Shown here one piece after another: positions 16,029 to 26,075 of a stretch of 46,023 nucleotides of DNA; the stretch's first letter is position 1, and the number at the start of each line of letters is the position of its first letter. Made by a program: the position numbers and the translations under genes. The stretch comes from Alistipes senegalensis. Lineage in GTDB: Bacteria; Bacteroidota; Bacteroidia; Bacteroidales; Rikenellaceae. The notes below the pieces were generated by a model. The model was not told where the DNA came from. It saw nothing but the letters and a program-made list of their open reading frames with translations, and made no database searches. The stretch spans positions 1 to 46,023 of the forward strand of contig JAMPDE010000001.1 in NCBI GenBank assembly GCA_023665825.1, given 5' to 3'.

Positions 16029-16805
16029 TTATTCCTCTTTTTTCGCCTCCTGCCACAATTCCTCCATACGTTCGAGCGGAAGCTCGTGCAGCGTATGGCC
16101 TTTGGCTTCGGCTTGTTGTTCCATATAATTGAAGCGCCGGATGAACTTCTTGTTCGTGCGCTCCAATGCGGCTTCGGGATCGACCCCATAGAGCCGGCAG
16201 GCATTGATCAGCGCAAAGAACAAATCACCGAATTCGCCCTCCAATTCCTCTTTGCGTCCCGCTTTCATTTCGGTTTCCACCTCACCGATTTCCTCCCGCA
16301 CCTTGTCCCAGACATCCTCCTTGTGCTGCCAGTCGAACCCCGTCGCAGCCGCCTTTTCGCCTACGCGGTAGGCCTTGACCATAGCCGGAAGCGAACGCGG
16401 AACACCGCCCAACGTACCGCTCTTGCGGTTTTTCTTGCGGAGTTTCAGCTCCTCCCATTTGACCTTCACTTCGTCGGGCGTATTGGCGTGAAGCTCGCCG
16501 TAAACGTGCGGATGACGGTATATCAATTTGTCGCACAAGGCATTGGCCACATCGCCGAAATCAAACGCGCCCTCTTCTTCGCCCAACTTGGAGTAGAAAA
16601 CCACATGCAACAGCAAATCGCCCAACTCCTCCTTGATACCCTCCATGTTTCGGTCGGAAATGGCATCGACCAGTTCGAACGTTTCTTCGATGGTGTTATT
16701 GCGCAGCGACTCGAAAGTCTGCTCGCGGTCCCAAGGGCATTCGCGACGCAAACGGTTCATCACTTCCAACAGACGGGCCGTAGCCTCCAAACGTTTGTCT
16801 TCCAT
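16029..16805 (-). CDS. mazG: Nucleoside triphosphate pyrophosphohydrolase MazG
   Basis: A 258-residue MazG protein of the full-length two-domain type. The metal-binding motifs of the first domain are E40-E41-x-x-E44 and E60-x-x-D63, preceded by the typical CPWDREQT. A second, similar helical domain is at the C-terminal half (EEIGEVETE, GEFGDLFFALIN). It hydrolyses NTPs and damaged or non-canonical nucleotides to NMP and pyrophosphate in the cytoplasm. It is first gene of the run mazG, carbonic anhydrase, kinase, response regulator, behind a TAACTTTG promoter. Confidence 0.94.
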   Translation of the reverse strand: MEDKRLEATARLLEVMNRLRRECPWDREQTFESLRNNTIEETFELVDAISDRNMEGIKEELGDLLLHVVFYSKLGEEEGAFDFGDVANALCDKLIYRHPHVYGELHANTPDEVKVKWEELKLRKKNRKSGTLGGVPRSLPAMVKAYRVGEKAAATGFDWQHKEDVWDKVREEIGEVETEMKAGRKEELEGEFGDLFFALINACRLYGVDPEAALERTNKKFIRRFNYMEQQAEAKGHTLHELPLERMEELWQEAKKEE

Positions 16806-16829
16806 TCTCTAACTTCGATTTACTTCTCG

Positions 16830-16837
16830 CAAAGTTA
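16830..16837 (-). promoter_or_regulatory. -7 box of the mazG operon
   Basis: The minus strand reads TAACTTTG, an exact TAnnTTTG match, 24 bases upstream of the mazG ATG. It is the only promoter box visible for the four-gene run down to the response regulator. Confidence 0.65.
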
Positions 16838-16885
16838 GGAAAATTCATAAAAAAACGCTTTTTTTGTCGAAAACAATCCGTATTC

Positions 16886-19027
16886 ATGAATCTTTTTCGA
16901 CCTGCGTTCATTCTCCTCGTTTTAGGAAGCAACCTCTTTCCGGCCTGCTCGCGGACTTTGCCCGAGCGATGCGTCATCGGCCCGTCGTCCCGCATAATCT
17001 GCACATCGGAACTCAAACCGGTTTCCGAATATCTCGCACAATACCTCCCTGCTCCGTCCGCGACGAAAGTCCCCGATACGAATGCCGTCATCCGATTGGC
17101 TATCGACACGGCACTCGCGAACGAAGCGTTCCGGCTCGAAATCCAGCCGACCGACGTTTCCGTCACGGGCGGCGGTTACGGCGGCGTATTCAACGGCGTG
17201 CAGGCGTTGTTCCGGTTGATGCCGCCCGAAATCTATGCCAAACAGCGGCCTGCACGGATCGAACTGCCCGATACGGTGTTGGCGGATGCACCGCGTTTCG
17301 CCTATCGCGGCATGATGCTCGATGTAGCCCGCACATGGCAGGGTCTCGATGCCGTCCGGCGGTTCATCGACCTGCTGGCCTACCACCGCATCAACAAACT
17401 GCACCTTCATCTGGCCGACGACGAAGGCTGGCGCATCGAAATCAAATCGCATCCCGAGCTGACCGAAATCGGCGGATTTCGCGGCGGCGATTCACCCGTA
17501 CGGGCCGTCTACGGCAAATGGGACGAGAAATACGGCGGCTATTTCACCCAGCAGGAGATGCGCGACCTCATCGACTATGCGGCCGTGCGCAACATCGAAA
17601 TCATCCCCGAAATCGACCTGCCGGGCCATAGCCGCAACATCGCGTCCGTGCATCCCGAAATCCGATGCAATTATCCGCCCGACACCGTTTCGACCAACGG
17701 TTACGACTACCGTTCGGCATGGTGCGTAGCCCGCGAGGAGAACTACGCGCTGCTTGCCGACATTCTGGGCGAAATCTGCGAGTTGTTTCCGTCGGAATAC
17801 ATCCATATCGGTGGCGACGAGGTCGACTTTTCGCAGTGGAAGCGTTGTCCCGACTGCCGCGCATTGATGCAGCACAAGGGGATGACCGAGCCGATGATGC
17901 TCGAAGAACACTTCATGAACCGGCTTACGGAGATACTCGCCGCTCACGGAAAACGACCGGGCGTCTGGAACGAAGCGGCCGCTTCGGGACGCTTCACCCA
18001 CGACTGCCGCGTTTACGGCTGGGAGCATCTCAAAGGCTGCCTCAACGTAACGGCCAAAGGGTACGAAACCGTCGTCATGCCGGGCGAATACTTCTATTTC
18101 GATATGCGCCAAACTCCCGAAGAGGACGGCCACGACTGGGCCGCGATTTTCGATGCCCGCAAGGTTTACGGCTTCGATTTCGCGAAACTCGGATTCGGCG
18201 AGGAGCAAATGCGGCACGTCATCGGGCTCGAAGGCACCTTTTTCAGCGAGGCTTACGTTTCGCACACCCCCGAGACACCCGACTACCTCGATTACATGTG
18301 TTATCCGCGCATCTGTGCACTGGCCCGCATCGCTTGGCGCAGCAACGACGAGGGGTGGGACGCATTCTACCGCGAACTCGTCGCAGAACATTACGACCGC
18401 ATGGCGGCTATGGGCATCCGCTTCCGGCTCTTTCCGCCGAAACTGACTTATCACGAAGGAAAATTGACCGCTGCGACGGACGACAACTCGCAGATTTTTT
18501 ACATCAAAGAGGGGGACACGGAAGAACATCGCTACAAACGACCGATTCACACCGACCGGCCGCATCTGTACCGGTTCTTCACCCGTTACCGCACGGCACG
18601 CAGTCCCTACGTGGCGGACAAATCCTATTACCGCACCGTCAAGCCCGCACTGACTATCACGACCTCGATGGGCGAAAGTTCGGGGCTGCCGTACTCCAAC
18701 GCTGAAAACTACAAAGGGTTATCGCGCACACGCCGCGCCTGCCGTCAGCAGGACTGGATTCGCTACGATTTCGCGGAGCCCGTTACGTGCCGCGAAATGT
18801 ACCTGCAAACGGGCAACCGCCAATTGCCGAAAACCATCGTTACGACCGGCTATGCGGAGGTCTCCTACGACGGAGAAACGTTCGAGCGGGCGGGCGAGTT
18901 GGAAAAGGGCAGCATCACCCTGCATCCCAACCGACCGATCAAGGCCGTGCGAATCATATCGACGTGCGACAATAACGGCACCCCTTACGTCACCATTCAG
19001 CCACCGAAAATCAAACCGGTTTTATAG
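16886..19027 (+). CDS. Beta-N-acetylhexosaminidase, GH20, lipoprotein
   Basis: A 713-residue enzyme. The signal peptide ends in a lipobox-like LFPAC, so it is probably anchored in the outer membrane or on the surface. A GH20b-type N-domain (to about residue 135) precedes the GH20 barrel. The barrel shows RINKLHLHLADDEGWRIEI and the catalytic Asp311-Glu312 pair in HIGGDEVDF. A C-terminal beta-sandwich resembling F5/8-type domains ends the protein. GH20 enzymes remove terminal GlcNAc or GalNAc from glycans by substrate-assisted catalysis, consistent with degradation of host mucin or glycoprotein glycans. It stands alone rather than in a SusC/D locus. Its stop is one base from the stop of the opposing TlpA-like gene. 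Confidence 0.93.
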   Translation: MNLFRPAFILLVLGSNLFPACSRTLPERCVIGPSSRIICTSELKPVSEYLAQYLPAPSATKVPDTNAVIRLAIDTALANEAFRLEIQPTDVSVTGGGYGGVFNGVQALFRLMPPEIYAKQRPARIELPDTVLADAPRFAYRGMMLDVARTWQGLDAVRRFIDLLAYHRINKLHLHLADDEGWRIEIKSHPELTEIGGFRGGDSPVRAVYGKWDEKYGGYFTQQEMRDLIDYAAVRNIEIIPEIDLPGHSRNIASVHPEIRCNYPPDTVSTNGYDYRSAWCVAREENYALLADILGEICELFPSEYIHIGGDEVDFSQWKRCPDCRALMQHKGMTEPMMLEEHFMNRLTEILAAHGKRPGVWNEAAASGRFTHDCRVYGWEHLKGCLNVTAKGYETVVMPGEYFYFDMRQTPEEDGHDWAAIFDARKVYGFDFAKLGFGEEQMRHVIGLEGTFFSEAYVSHTPETPDYLDYMCYPRICALARIAWRSNDEGWDAFYRELVAEHYDRMAAMGIRFRLFPPKLTYHEGKLTAATDDNSQIFYIKEGDTEEHRYKRPIHTDRPHLYRFFTRYRTARSPYVADKSYYRTVKPALTITTSMGESSGLPYSNAENYKGLSRTRRACRQQDWIRYDFAEPVTCREMYLQTGNRQLPKTIVTTGYAEVSYDGETFERAGELEKGSITLHPNRPIKAVRIISTCDNNGTPYVTIQPPKIKPVL

Positions 19028-19028
19028 G

Positions 19029-20549
19029 CTACTCCGCCAGCAGTCGGTCGAGTTTCGTGCGTATTTCCGGCGATTCGGGACGCGGCGCATCGAGGTCGAC
19101 CAACCGACCGTTGCGGTCGTAAAGAATCAGATGCGGAATACGACGGTTGTCGATTTCTTTCAGGAATCGGCAATCTTTCGCATTCAACACACGGAAACAA
19201 AAAGCGCCTGCTTCCGCGACACGGTGCTTGGCAACCGCACGTTTCCATTGGTCCGGCGTGTCGTTGATTGCCAGATAAACGAATGCGACATCCCGTGCGG
19301 CGTATGCCTTGCGCAGTTCCAACGCAGCCGACATTCCGGCACAGCAAGGGCCGCACCACGAAGCCCAGAAATCCACCAGCACGACTTTTCCACGCAACGT
19401 GTCGAGCAGATCGGCATAATCCATCCGGCTGCCCGCCGAATCTTCCAGCACCAAGTCGTTCGAATAGCCGTCCTTTATCCGAATTTTTCCGACAATCGGT
19501 TTCGGCGTAAAGGTCGAATCGCCGGACAGCCCCGCATAAACCGCATTGCATTGTCGCACGAACTCCGTCGGATAGTTCGCCCAGCCAAAGTCGTCGGACG
19601 AAACACGTTCCATCATCCACCGCAAGGCCGCGATACGCGCATAACGCGAGAGGGCAGTATCACCGGCTATCCGTTCGCAATCGGCCACCGTAAACCGATT
19701 CGGTAACAACCGCACAGCGAATCGGTGCGGGAAAGCATAGTGCATCAGCGAATCCGAAGCCAATATCCGGCGTAATGCCTCTTCCGGCACCCGCTTTTGC
19801 TTATTCAACCACGACGCATCGAGTTCGTCCGACGTCCCTTCATTCGGCAAATGGCGTCCGCGCAGGTAATCCGCATAGCGTTTCGTCAGCACACCGGTTC
19901 GTTCCAACGAATCCAACAGAGCGGCATAATCCGCCCGATAGACCCGATACACCTCGCACAAAGAATCGAGATTCGGACATCGAACGCGAAAATTATCCAA
20001 CATCTCTTTATATTTCGGATTCTTCCGATATTTCGGTTCGTGCAGCCCCCGCCACATAAGCCGATAGCTATGGTCGGTGCAGACGGTTCGCAGGCTGAAA
20101 CCTGTAGCGGCGTGCACGCTGCGCACATCCGATTCGGGCAGGTTGTACATCCATGTATTCCGTTCCGAGCGCAGGCTGCGGATATGCGGACGCAGATTCT
20201 CGCCATAGGTAAACAACACCGTATCGCCCGCTTCGAGCAGGTAGTAATTATCCTCGACCGCCTGATTCCGGTGCATGATTTCGGCATAGCCCCGATAGGT
20301 CGGAATCGTCAGCGTATCCCGCCCCGTTTGCGGCGGAAGATAATGACGCAGGACACACGTGCTGTCCACATAATCAACGATCGTTTCCGGCTGGCAAGAC
20401 GTATTGCCGAAAAAGCGGTCCGTCGATGTGTGGTCGGGACAATCCTCGAAAATAAGGGTTACGGTATCCGGTTCCGGCTGCAAACGTGCATCCGTACATG
20501 CAACGGCGGACAACACAAAGACCGCTATACCCAGCAAAGTTTTCTTCAT
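19029..20549 (-). CDS. TlpA-like thiol-disulfide lipoprotein
   Basis: A 506-residue protein starting MKKTLLGIAV with a lipobox at SAVAC. The N-terminal two-thirds (about 20-350) is an unassigned domain found in Bacteroidales redoxin lipoproteins. The C-terminal thioredoxin-like domain has WASWCGPC with the redox pair CGPC, and RRIPHLILYD supplies the cis-proline region. Such proteins reduce or oxidise disulfides outside the cytoplasm. ATG 20549 is chosen because it opens the signal peptide; an upstream in-frame start would overlap pheT and its terminator. No clear TAnnTTTG box lies in the 50 bases upstream, so expression could partly come from pheT read-through. Confidence 0.85.
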   Translation of the reverse strand: MKKTLLGIAVFVLSAVACTDARLQPEPDTVTLIFEDCPDHTSTDRFFGNTSCQPETIVDYVDSTCVLRHYLPPQTGRDTLTIPTYRGYAEIMHRNQAVEDNYYLLEAGDTVLFTYGENLRPHIRSLRSERNTWMYNLPESDVRSVHAATGFSLRTVCTDHSYRLMWRGLHEPKYRKNPKYKEMLDNFRVRCPNLDSLCEVYRVYRADYAALLDSLERTGVLTKRYADYLRGRHLPNEGTSDELDASWLNKQKRVPEEALRRILASDSLMHYAFPHRFAVRLLPNRFTVADCERIAGDTALSRYARIAALRWMMERVSSDDFGWANYPTEFVRQCNAVYAGLSGDSTFTPKPIVGKIRIKDGYSNDLVLEDSAGSRMDYADLLDTLRGKVVLVDFWASWCGPCCAGMSAALELRKAYAARDVAFVYLAINDTPDQWKRAVAKHRVAEAGAFCFRVLNAKDCRFLKEIDNRRIPHLILYDRNGRLVDLDAPRPESPEIRTKLDRLLAE

Positions 20550-20560
20550 AACTATTATAA

Positions 20561-20590
20561 AATAAAAAGAGGCGGAATAGCTCCGCCCCC
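20561..20590 (-). terminator. Terminator of pheT
   Basis: The minus strand has GGCGGA and TCCGCC arms (pairing 20571-20576 with 20582-20587) around a short loop, followed by TCTTTTTATT. It lies directly beyond the pheT stop. Confidence 0.85.
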
Positions 20591-20599
20591 TATCAGGAA

Positions 20600-23065
20600 T
20601 TATGCCCGCACTGTCGCACCGCATCGTTGCTCGAACTGCTTCGCGAGATTGGCCATGACCCGTTCGATGGTCTTGTCGTCGAGCGTGCGGCTCTTGTCCT
20701 CCAAAACGAAACTCAATGCATAGGATTTCTTTCCGGCAGGCAGTTTGTCGCCCTCGTAGACATCGAACAACGAAACGCTTTTCAGCAGCTTGCGCTCCGT
20801 TGCGAATGCGACCTCGCGCAAGGCGGCGAACGTCACCTGACTATCGACGAGCAGTGCCAGATCGCGTTTCACTTCGGGGAATTTCGAGAGTTCTTCGACG
20901 GTGATTTTCAGTTTCTTCGTCGACTTGACCAGCGCGTCGAAATTCGCCTCCAAGAAATAGACGGGCTGCTTGATATCCGACTGCCGGCAAATTTTCGCAC
21001 TCACGACGCCGATTTGCAACAGTTCTTTGCCATTCAGCGACAGAGAGAGCCCCTCGCTGAACAGATCATTGCGCAATTCGTCGGTCTGCAATGAATAGAT
21101 GTCGATACCGAATCGGCGCAACAATTTCTCGGCAACGGCCCGCAGCGTAAAGAATGACGCCGCCACCGGTTTCGCATCCCACGAAGCCGGAGTTGCCGTC
21201 CCCGTCATGGCAACAGCCAACCGATACTGCTCCGAATAGGCATTCAGCGGCTGCTCGTCCGTGCGTTTCGACGCATCGTAATAGTAACAGTTGCCGAATT
21301 CGTAGAGTTTCAAATCGCCGTTGCGGTGGTTCGCATTGAGCGCAACCGCTTCCAGCATGTTGAACAGCAGCGTTTGCCGCATGACGTTCAAATCGGCACT
21401 CAACGGATTCAAAATGCGCACACAGCGTTCGGCAGGGTAGGACTGCAACCCCTCGTAGTAAGCCCCTTTGGTCAGCGAGTTGGACATGATTTCCGAAAAG
21501 CCGTTCGCCGTCAGGAAATCGGCCGTCGCATTCATCAGCGCATTGCGATCGGGTTTCGGCGCATAGGAGAGGGTAGAACGCACCTGCTGGGGAATCTCGA
21601 CATTATTATAGCCGTAAATCCGCAGAATATCTTCGATAAGGTCGGCTTCGCGCTGCACATCGACCCGATAGGGCGGTACGGCGACCGTCAGCACGCCCTC
21701 TTTTTCGGCGAGCACCTTCACTTCCAGCGCGTCGATAATCGTTCGGACGGTCGCTTCGGGAATATGCTTACCCACCAACGCGTCGATACGGGCGAACGAA
21801 ATATCGAACACGAAATCCTGCGCCGGCGCAGCGCAAACATCCTCGATATCGCTCGAAATCGTACCGCCTGCCAGCTCTTTCAGCAGCAACGCGGCACGCT
21901 TGGCGGCATACACCTGCAAATTGGGGTCGATGCCGCGCTCGAAACGGAACGAAGCGTCGGTATTCAGGCCGAATCGTTTGGCCGTCTTGCGCACCCACAC
22001 GGGATTGAAATAGGCACTCTCGATGAAAACGTCGGTCGTCGTGTCGCCGATACCCGAATCCAATCCGCCGAAAACACCGGCAATGGCCATCGGACGCTCG
22101 GCCGAGCAAATCATCAGGTCGTGGTCGGTCAGTTTCCGTTCCACTCCGTCCAGCGTCACGAAAGGCGTTCCTTCGGCGCAAGTGCGGACGACAATTTCGC
22201 GGCCCTCGATTTTCGAGGCGTCAAAAGCGTGCAACGGTTGTCCGAGCTCGAACAACACGAAATTCGTAATATCGACCAGATTGTTTTTCGGATTGATTCC
22301 CGCCGCGCGCAGACAATTCTGCATCCACTCGGGCGAAGGGCCGATTTTGCAGCCCGTAACACTCACACCGGCATAACGGGGAACCGCCTCGCTGTTCTCG
22401 GCCCGAATTTTCATTTCCAGCGCATGGTTATCGACCGCGAAAGCCGAAACATCGGGCCATTTCACGCGCACATCTTTGCCATGCGCACGAAAATAGGCCG
22501 CCAAGTCGCGCGCGACACCAATATGCGAAGCGGCATCCACACGGTTTGGGGTCAGACCGATAGCAATCAAATAATCGTCCTCGACATGCAGGTATTCTTT
22601 GGCCGGCATCCCTACGGAAGCATCGGCCGGAAGTTCCATGATTCCGTCATGAGCGGCTCCGATGCCCAGTTCGTCTTCGGCACAGAGCATGCCGAGCGAT
22701 TCCACGCCGCGAATCTTGCTCCGCTTGATTTTGAACTCCTCGTCGCCGCCGTTGGGGTAGAGCACCGCGCCTACCGTAGCACAAAGCACTTTCAGTCCGG
22801 CCCGGCAATTCGGAGCCCCGCAAACGATTTGCAACGGTTCGCCCGCCCCGACATCGACCGTCGTAACGTGCAGGTGGTCGGAATCGGGATGCTCGACGCA
22901 GGTCTTCACCTCGCCGACGACCACTCCCTGCAAACCGCCTTTCACGGTCTCTATTTTGGAAAATCCCTCGACTTCCAGACCGATGTCGGTCAGAATCTTC
23001 GCCACCTCTTCAGCGGGCAGGTCGAGGTCGATGTAACGTTTGAGCCAGTTATACGAGATATTCAT
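20600..23065 (-). CDS. pheT: Phenylalanine-tRNA ligase beta subunit
   Basis: An 821-residue protein of normal length. The N-terminal EMAP-like tRNA-binding domain (about 39-150) is followed by the B3/4 editing region, the B5 domain, a catalytic-like core (FRFERGIDPN at its entry) and the C-terminal ferredoxin-fold anticodon-binding domain (LSKFPEVKRDLALLVD). With PheS it charges tRNA-Phe with phenylalanine and clears mischarged Tyr. pheS is not adjacent, which is usual in Bacteroidetes. It is transcribed alone from a TACCTTTG box and ends at a clear terminator. Confidence 0.97.
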   Translation of the reverse strand: MNISYNWLKRYIDLDLPAEEVAKILTDIGLEVEGFSKIETVKGGLQGVVVGEVKTCVEHPDSDHLHVTTVDVGAGEPLQIVCGAPNCRAGLKVLCATVGAVLYPNGGDEEFKIKRSKIRGVESLGMLCAEDELGIGAAHDGIMELPADASVGMPAKEYLHVEDDYLIAIGLTPNRVDAASHIGVARDLAAYFRAHGKDVRVKWPDVSAFAVDNHALEMKIRAENSEAVPRYAGVSVTGCKIGPSPEWMQNCLRAAGINPKNNLVDITNFVLFELGQPLHAFDASKIEGREIVVRTCAEGTPFVTLDGVERKLTDHDLMICSAERPMAIAGVFGGLDSGIGDTTTDVFIESAYFNPVWVRKTAKRFGLNTDASFRFERGIDPNLQVYAAKRAALLLKELAGGTISSDIEDVCAAPAQDFVFDISFARIDALVGKHIPEATVRTIIDALEVKVLAEKEGVLTVAVPPYRVDVQREADLIEDILRIYGYNNVEIPQQVRSTLSYAPKPDRNALMNATADFLTANGFSEIMSNSLTKGAYYEGLQSYPAERCVRILNPLSADLNVMRQTLLFNMLEAVALNANHRNGDLKLYEFGNCYYYDASKRTDEQPLNAYSEQYRLAVAMTGTATPASWDAKPVAASFFTLRAVAEKLLRRFGIDIYSLQTDELRNDLFSEGLSLSLNGKELLQIGVVSAKICRQSDIKQPVYFLEANFDALVKSTKKLKITVEELSKFPEVKRDLALLVDSQVTFAALREVAFATERKLLKSVSLFDVYEGDKLPAGKKSYALSFVLEDKSRTLDDKTIERVMANLAKQFEQRCGATVRA

Positions 23066-23103
23066 AATCGTTAAAGTGTTTTTCGATTCGTCATCAATTC
23101 AGG

Positions 23104-23111
23104 CAAAGGTA
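23104..23111 (-). promoter_or_regulatory. -7 box of pheT
   Basis: The minus strand reads TACCTTTG, an exact TAnnTTTG match, 38 bases upstream of the pheT ATG. Confidence 0.65.
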
Positions 23112-23162
23112 ACGATTTTTACGGAATTATGTTTGCTTTTTTAGTGCGATGCGCAAAGACGG

Positions 23163-24062
23163 CTATCGCGACCCGACCCACAAAAAGAGCATCCCGACGA
23201 GGATAAACGCCAAATCGATCGCTTTCGAGCGCAGGTTGTGCTCGTGGAAAAGCACCGCCCCGCACAAGAACGACACGACGACCGACCCGCGCCGAATCAT
23301 CGAAACCACCGAAATCATGGCGTCGGGATCGCGCAGGGCATACAGATAGGCGAAATCAGCCAACGACAGAAAAATCGAAATCAACGGGATGGCCCATTTC
23401 CAGCGGAACGGGGTCGTTTCCTCTCGTTTCGGCCACCATGCCACCGCGACGACGACCGACATCATCAGAAGCTGGTAAAGATTATACCAGCTCTGTACGA
23501 AAACCGCATCGAGCCGCGACATGATGAATTTATCGTACAACCCGCTCACGGCTCCCGTCAAAGCCGACAACGCCACGAACCAAATCCACCGGTTGTGCAC
23601 GAAATCGACCCCTTCGCGCCGGCTCGAACGGCTCAACAACACGAGCGAAACCATCGCCAGCACCACGCCCGTCCACTGATAAGCGTTCAACCGTTCGCCG
23701 AATACCAGCATCGCACCGACAAGCACCAACACCGGCCGTGTCGCATTGATCGGACCGACGATTGTAATCGGCAGATGCTTCATGCCGTAATAGCCGAATA
23801 TCCAAGAAACCAGCACAATGGAAGATTTTATTAAAACCAGAGCATGAGCTTGCAAACCGTTCGTCCCGATAGCCAGCACCGTTTCGTCGAACCATCCGAG
23901 ATGCAACTCTGCCGAAAGCAGCGCCGGCAGAAAAATCAACGTCGAGAAAAGCGTATTGAGCCACAGCACCGGCAACACGGCATTGGCCGTGAGCGATTGT
24001 TTTTTAGCCGCATCGTAAAAGCCGAGCAAGGCGGCCGAAGCGAAAGCCAACGACAACCACAT
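23163..24062 (-). CDS. EamA-family (DMT superfamily) transporter
   Basis: A 299-residue protein with about ten membrane helices in two similar five-helix halves, the EamA plan. The second half carries the usual short loops with basic residues on the cytoplasmic side. The helix before the midpoint contains the typical GPINATRPVLVLVGAML run. Family members export metabolites such as amino acids; the substrate is not evident. It is a monocistron with its own promoter box upstream. About 100 bases separate it from the pheT start downstream, with no strong terminator seen. Confidence 0.88.
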   Translation of the reverse strand: MWLSLAFASAALLGFYDAAKKQSLTANAVLPVLWLNTLFSTLIFLPALLSAELHLGWFDETVLAIGTNGLQAHALVLIKSSIVLVSWIFGYYGMKHLPITIVGPINATRPVLVLVGAMLVFGERLNAYQWTGVVLAMVSLVLLSRSSRREGVDFVHNRWIWFVALSALTGAVSGLYDKFIMSRLDAVFVQSWYNLYQLLMMSVVVAVAWWPKREETTPFRWKWAIPLISIFLSLADFAYLYALRDPDAMISVVSMIRRGSVVVSFLCGAVLFHEHNLRSKAIDLAFILVGMLFLWVGSR

Positions 24063-24127
24063 AATTTATTAAACGATTTTATTCAATTCAATTCATTCGT
24101 CCGACGCAGTAATGCGGAGCACGGCGG

Positions 24128-24135
24128 CAAAGGTA
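24128..24135 (-). promoter_or_regulatory. -7 box of the EamA transporter gene
   Basis: The minus strand reads TACCTTTG, an exact TAnnTTTG match, about 65 bases upstream of the transporter ATG. Confidence 0.55.
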
Positions 24136-24173
24136 AGCGATCCGGCGCGAAACGGCAAATCGAAAAAATATCG

Positions 24174-24255
24174 TATCTTTGGCTTCGCCTTAGATACTCC
24201 GTCTCGGCATAATCAAGCTATCGCTTGCTTCTGCACTCGACTTTTCGTATCTTTG
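24174..24255 (+). promoter_or_regulatory. Tandem TATCTTTG boxes with three mini-hairpins upstream of lepA
   Basis: Two identical CGTATCTTTG blocks carry -7 boxes at 24174-24181 and 24248-24255, 74 bases apart. Between them are three small inverted repeats: GGC-TTC-GCC (24181-24189), CCG-TCT-CGG (24199-24207) and CAAGC-TATC-GCTTG (24214-24227). The second box is the likelier lepA promoter. The whole block looks like a promoter-bearing intergenic repeat unit, but I see only one copy in this window. Confidence 0.5.
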
Positions 24256-24277
24256 AGCCACTATTTTCATGTACTCT

Positions 24278-26068
24278 ATGAAAAACATCCGTAATTTCTG
24301 CATCATAGCCCATATCGATCACGGCAAATCGACCCTTGCCGACCGGCTGCTCGAAAAGACCAATACGCTCAACCAGCGCGAAATGCAGGCGCAGGTGCTC
24401 GATGATATGGAACTCGAACGCGAAAAGGGCATCACCATCAAGAGCCACGCCATCCAGATGGAGTACACGGCCCGAGACGGCCAACGATACACGCTCAATC
24501 TGATCGACACGCCGGGACACGTCGACTTCTCCTACGAGGTTTCGCGAGCCATCGCATCGTGCGAAGGGGCCCTGTTGGTCGTCGATGCCACGCAGGGCAT
24601 TCAGGCCCAAACCATCTCGAACCTCTATTTAGCCGTCGAACACGACCTGACCATCATCCCCGTGCTGAATAAAGTGGACATGGAATCGGCGATGATCGAC
24701 GAGGTGAAAGACCAGGTCATCGACCTGATCGGCTGCAAGGACGAGGATATTCTACTCGCTTCGGGCAAAACCGGCATCGGTGTGGAGGAGATTCTGGAAG
24801 CGATCGTACGACGCATCCCCGCACCGCAGGGCGATGAAAACGCACCGTTGCAGGCATTGATTTTCGATTCCGTATTCAATCCGTTTCGGGGCATCATCGC
24901 CTATTTCCGCGTCTTCAACGGAACGCTCCGCAAGGGCGAACACGTCAAATTTTTCAACACCGGCAGCGAATACGACGCCGACGAAGTGGGCGTACTGAAA
25001 CTCAAACTGCAACCCCGCGACGAAATCCGTGCCGGAGACGTCGGGTATATCTGTTCGGGCATCAAAACGTCGTCCGACGTCAAGGTCGGCGACACGATCA
25101 CTTCGGTCGCGCGACCCGCGTCGGAAGCCATCGCCGGATTCGAGGACGTCAAACCGATGGTCTTCGCGGGCGTCTATCCGGTCGAGGCCGACCAATACGA
25201 AGACCTGCGCGCCTCGCTCGAAAAACTGCAACTGAACGACGCATCGCTCACATTCGAGCCCGAAAGTTCGCTGGCATTGGGATTCGGGTTCCGATGCGGG
25301 TTTCTCGGACTGCTGCACATGGAAATTATCCAAGAACGGCTCTACCGCGAGTTCGACATGGACGTCATCACGACGGTGCCGAACGTATCGTATCGCATCA
25401 CCACGACGCAGGGCGAGGAGTTGGAAGTACACAACCCATCCGGCTTGCCCGAAGTAACGAAAATCGCCAAAATCGAAGAACCCTACATTCTGGCGCAAAT
25501 CATCACCAAGACCGATTTTCTGGGCAACGTCATCAAATTGTGCATCGACAAGCGCGGCACGTTGAAAAACCAGACGTTCATCACGCAAGACCGCGTAGAG
25601 GTCAATTTCGACATGCCGCTGTCCGAAATCGTTTTCGATTTTTACGACAAGTTGAAAAGCATCTCGAAAGGCTACGCCTCGTTCGATTACCACCGCACGG
25701 GGTTCCAACCCTCGAAGCTGGTCAAATTGGATGTGCTGCTCAACGGCGAGCCGGTCGATGCACTCTCGTCGCTCATCTACGCCGACCACGCCTACGATTT
25801 CGGACGCAAGATGTGCGAGAAACTCAAAGAACTGATTCCGCGTCAACAATTCGACATCGCCATCCAAGCGGCCATCGGCGCGAAAATCATTGCCCGCGAA
25901 ACCGTAAAAGCCGTACGCAAGGATGTAACGGCCAAGTGCTACGGCGGCGACATCTCGCGCAAACGCAAACTGCTCGAAAAGCAGAAGAAAGGCAAAAAAC
26001 GCATGCGCCAGATCGGTAACGTCCAAGTACCCCAATCGGCATTCCTCGCCGTACTGAAAATGGATTGA
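24278..26068 (+). CDS. lepA: Elongation factor 4 (LepA), translational GTPase
   Basis: A 596-residue GTPase of normal length. G1 is AHIDHGKS (11-18), then [12 protein letters not shown] (G3) and NKVD (G4). The EF-G-like domains and the LepA-specific C-terminal domain end with [15 protein letters not shown]. LepA acts on ribosomes and helps initiation or 30S assembly. The ATG at 24278 matches the usual [18 protein letters not shown] start. An in-frame ATG three codons earlier (24269) is also possible and lies only 13 bases after the promoter box. The acyl-CoA ligase gene follows after seven bases. Confidence 0.96.
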   Translation: MKNIRNFCIIAHIDHGKSTLADRLLEKTNTLNQREMQAQVLDDMELEREKGITIKSHAIQMEYTARDGQRYTLNLIDTPGHVDFSYEVSRAIASCEGALLVVDATQGIQAQTISNLYLAVEHDLTIIPVLNKVDMESAMIDEVKDQVIDLIGCKDEDILLASGKTGIGVEEILEAIVRRIPAPQGDENAPLQALIFDSVFNPFRGIIAYFRVFNGTLRKGEHVKFFNTGSEYDADEVGVLKLKLQPRDEIRAGDVGYICSGIKTSSDVKVGDTITSVARPASEAIAGFEDVKPMVFAGVYPVEADQYEDLRASLEKLQLNDASLTFEPESSLALGFGFRCGFLGLLHMEIIQERLYREFDMDVITTVPNVSYRITTTQGEELEVHNPSGLPEVTKIAKIEEPYILAQIITKTDFLGNVIKLCIDKRGTLKNQTFITQDRVEVNFDMPLSEIVFDFYDKLKSISKGYASFDYHRTGFQPSKLVKLDVLLNGEPVDALSSLIYADHAYDFGRKMCEKLKELIPRQQFDIAIQAAIGAKIIARETVKAVRKDVTAKCYGGDISRKRKLLEKQKKGKKRMRQIGNVQVPQSAFLAVLKMD

Positions 26069-26075
26069 CCTCGCT

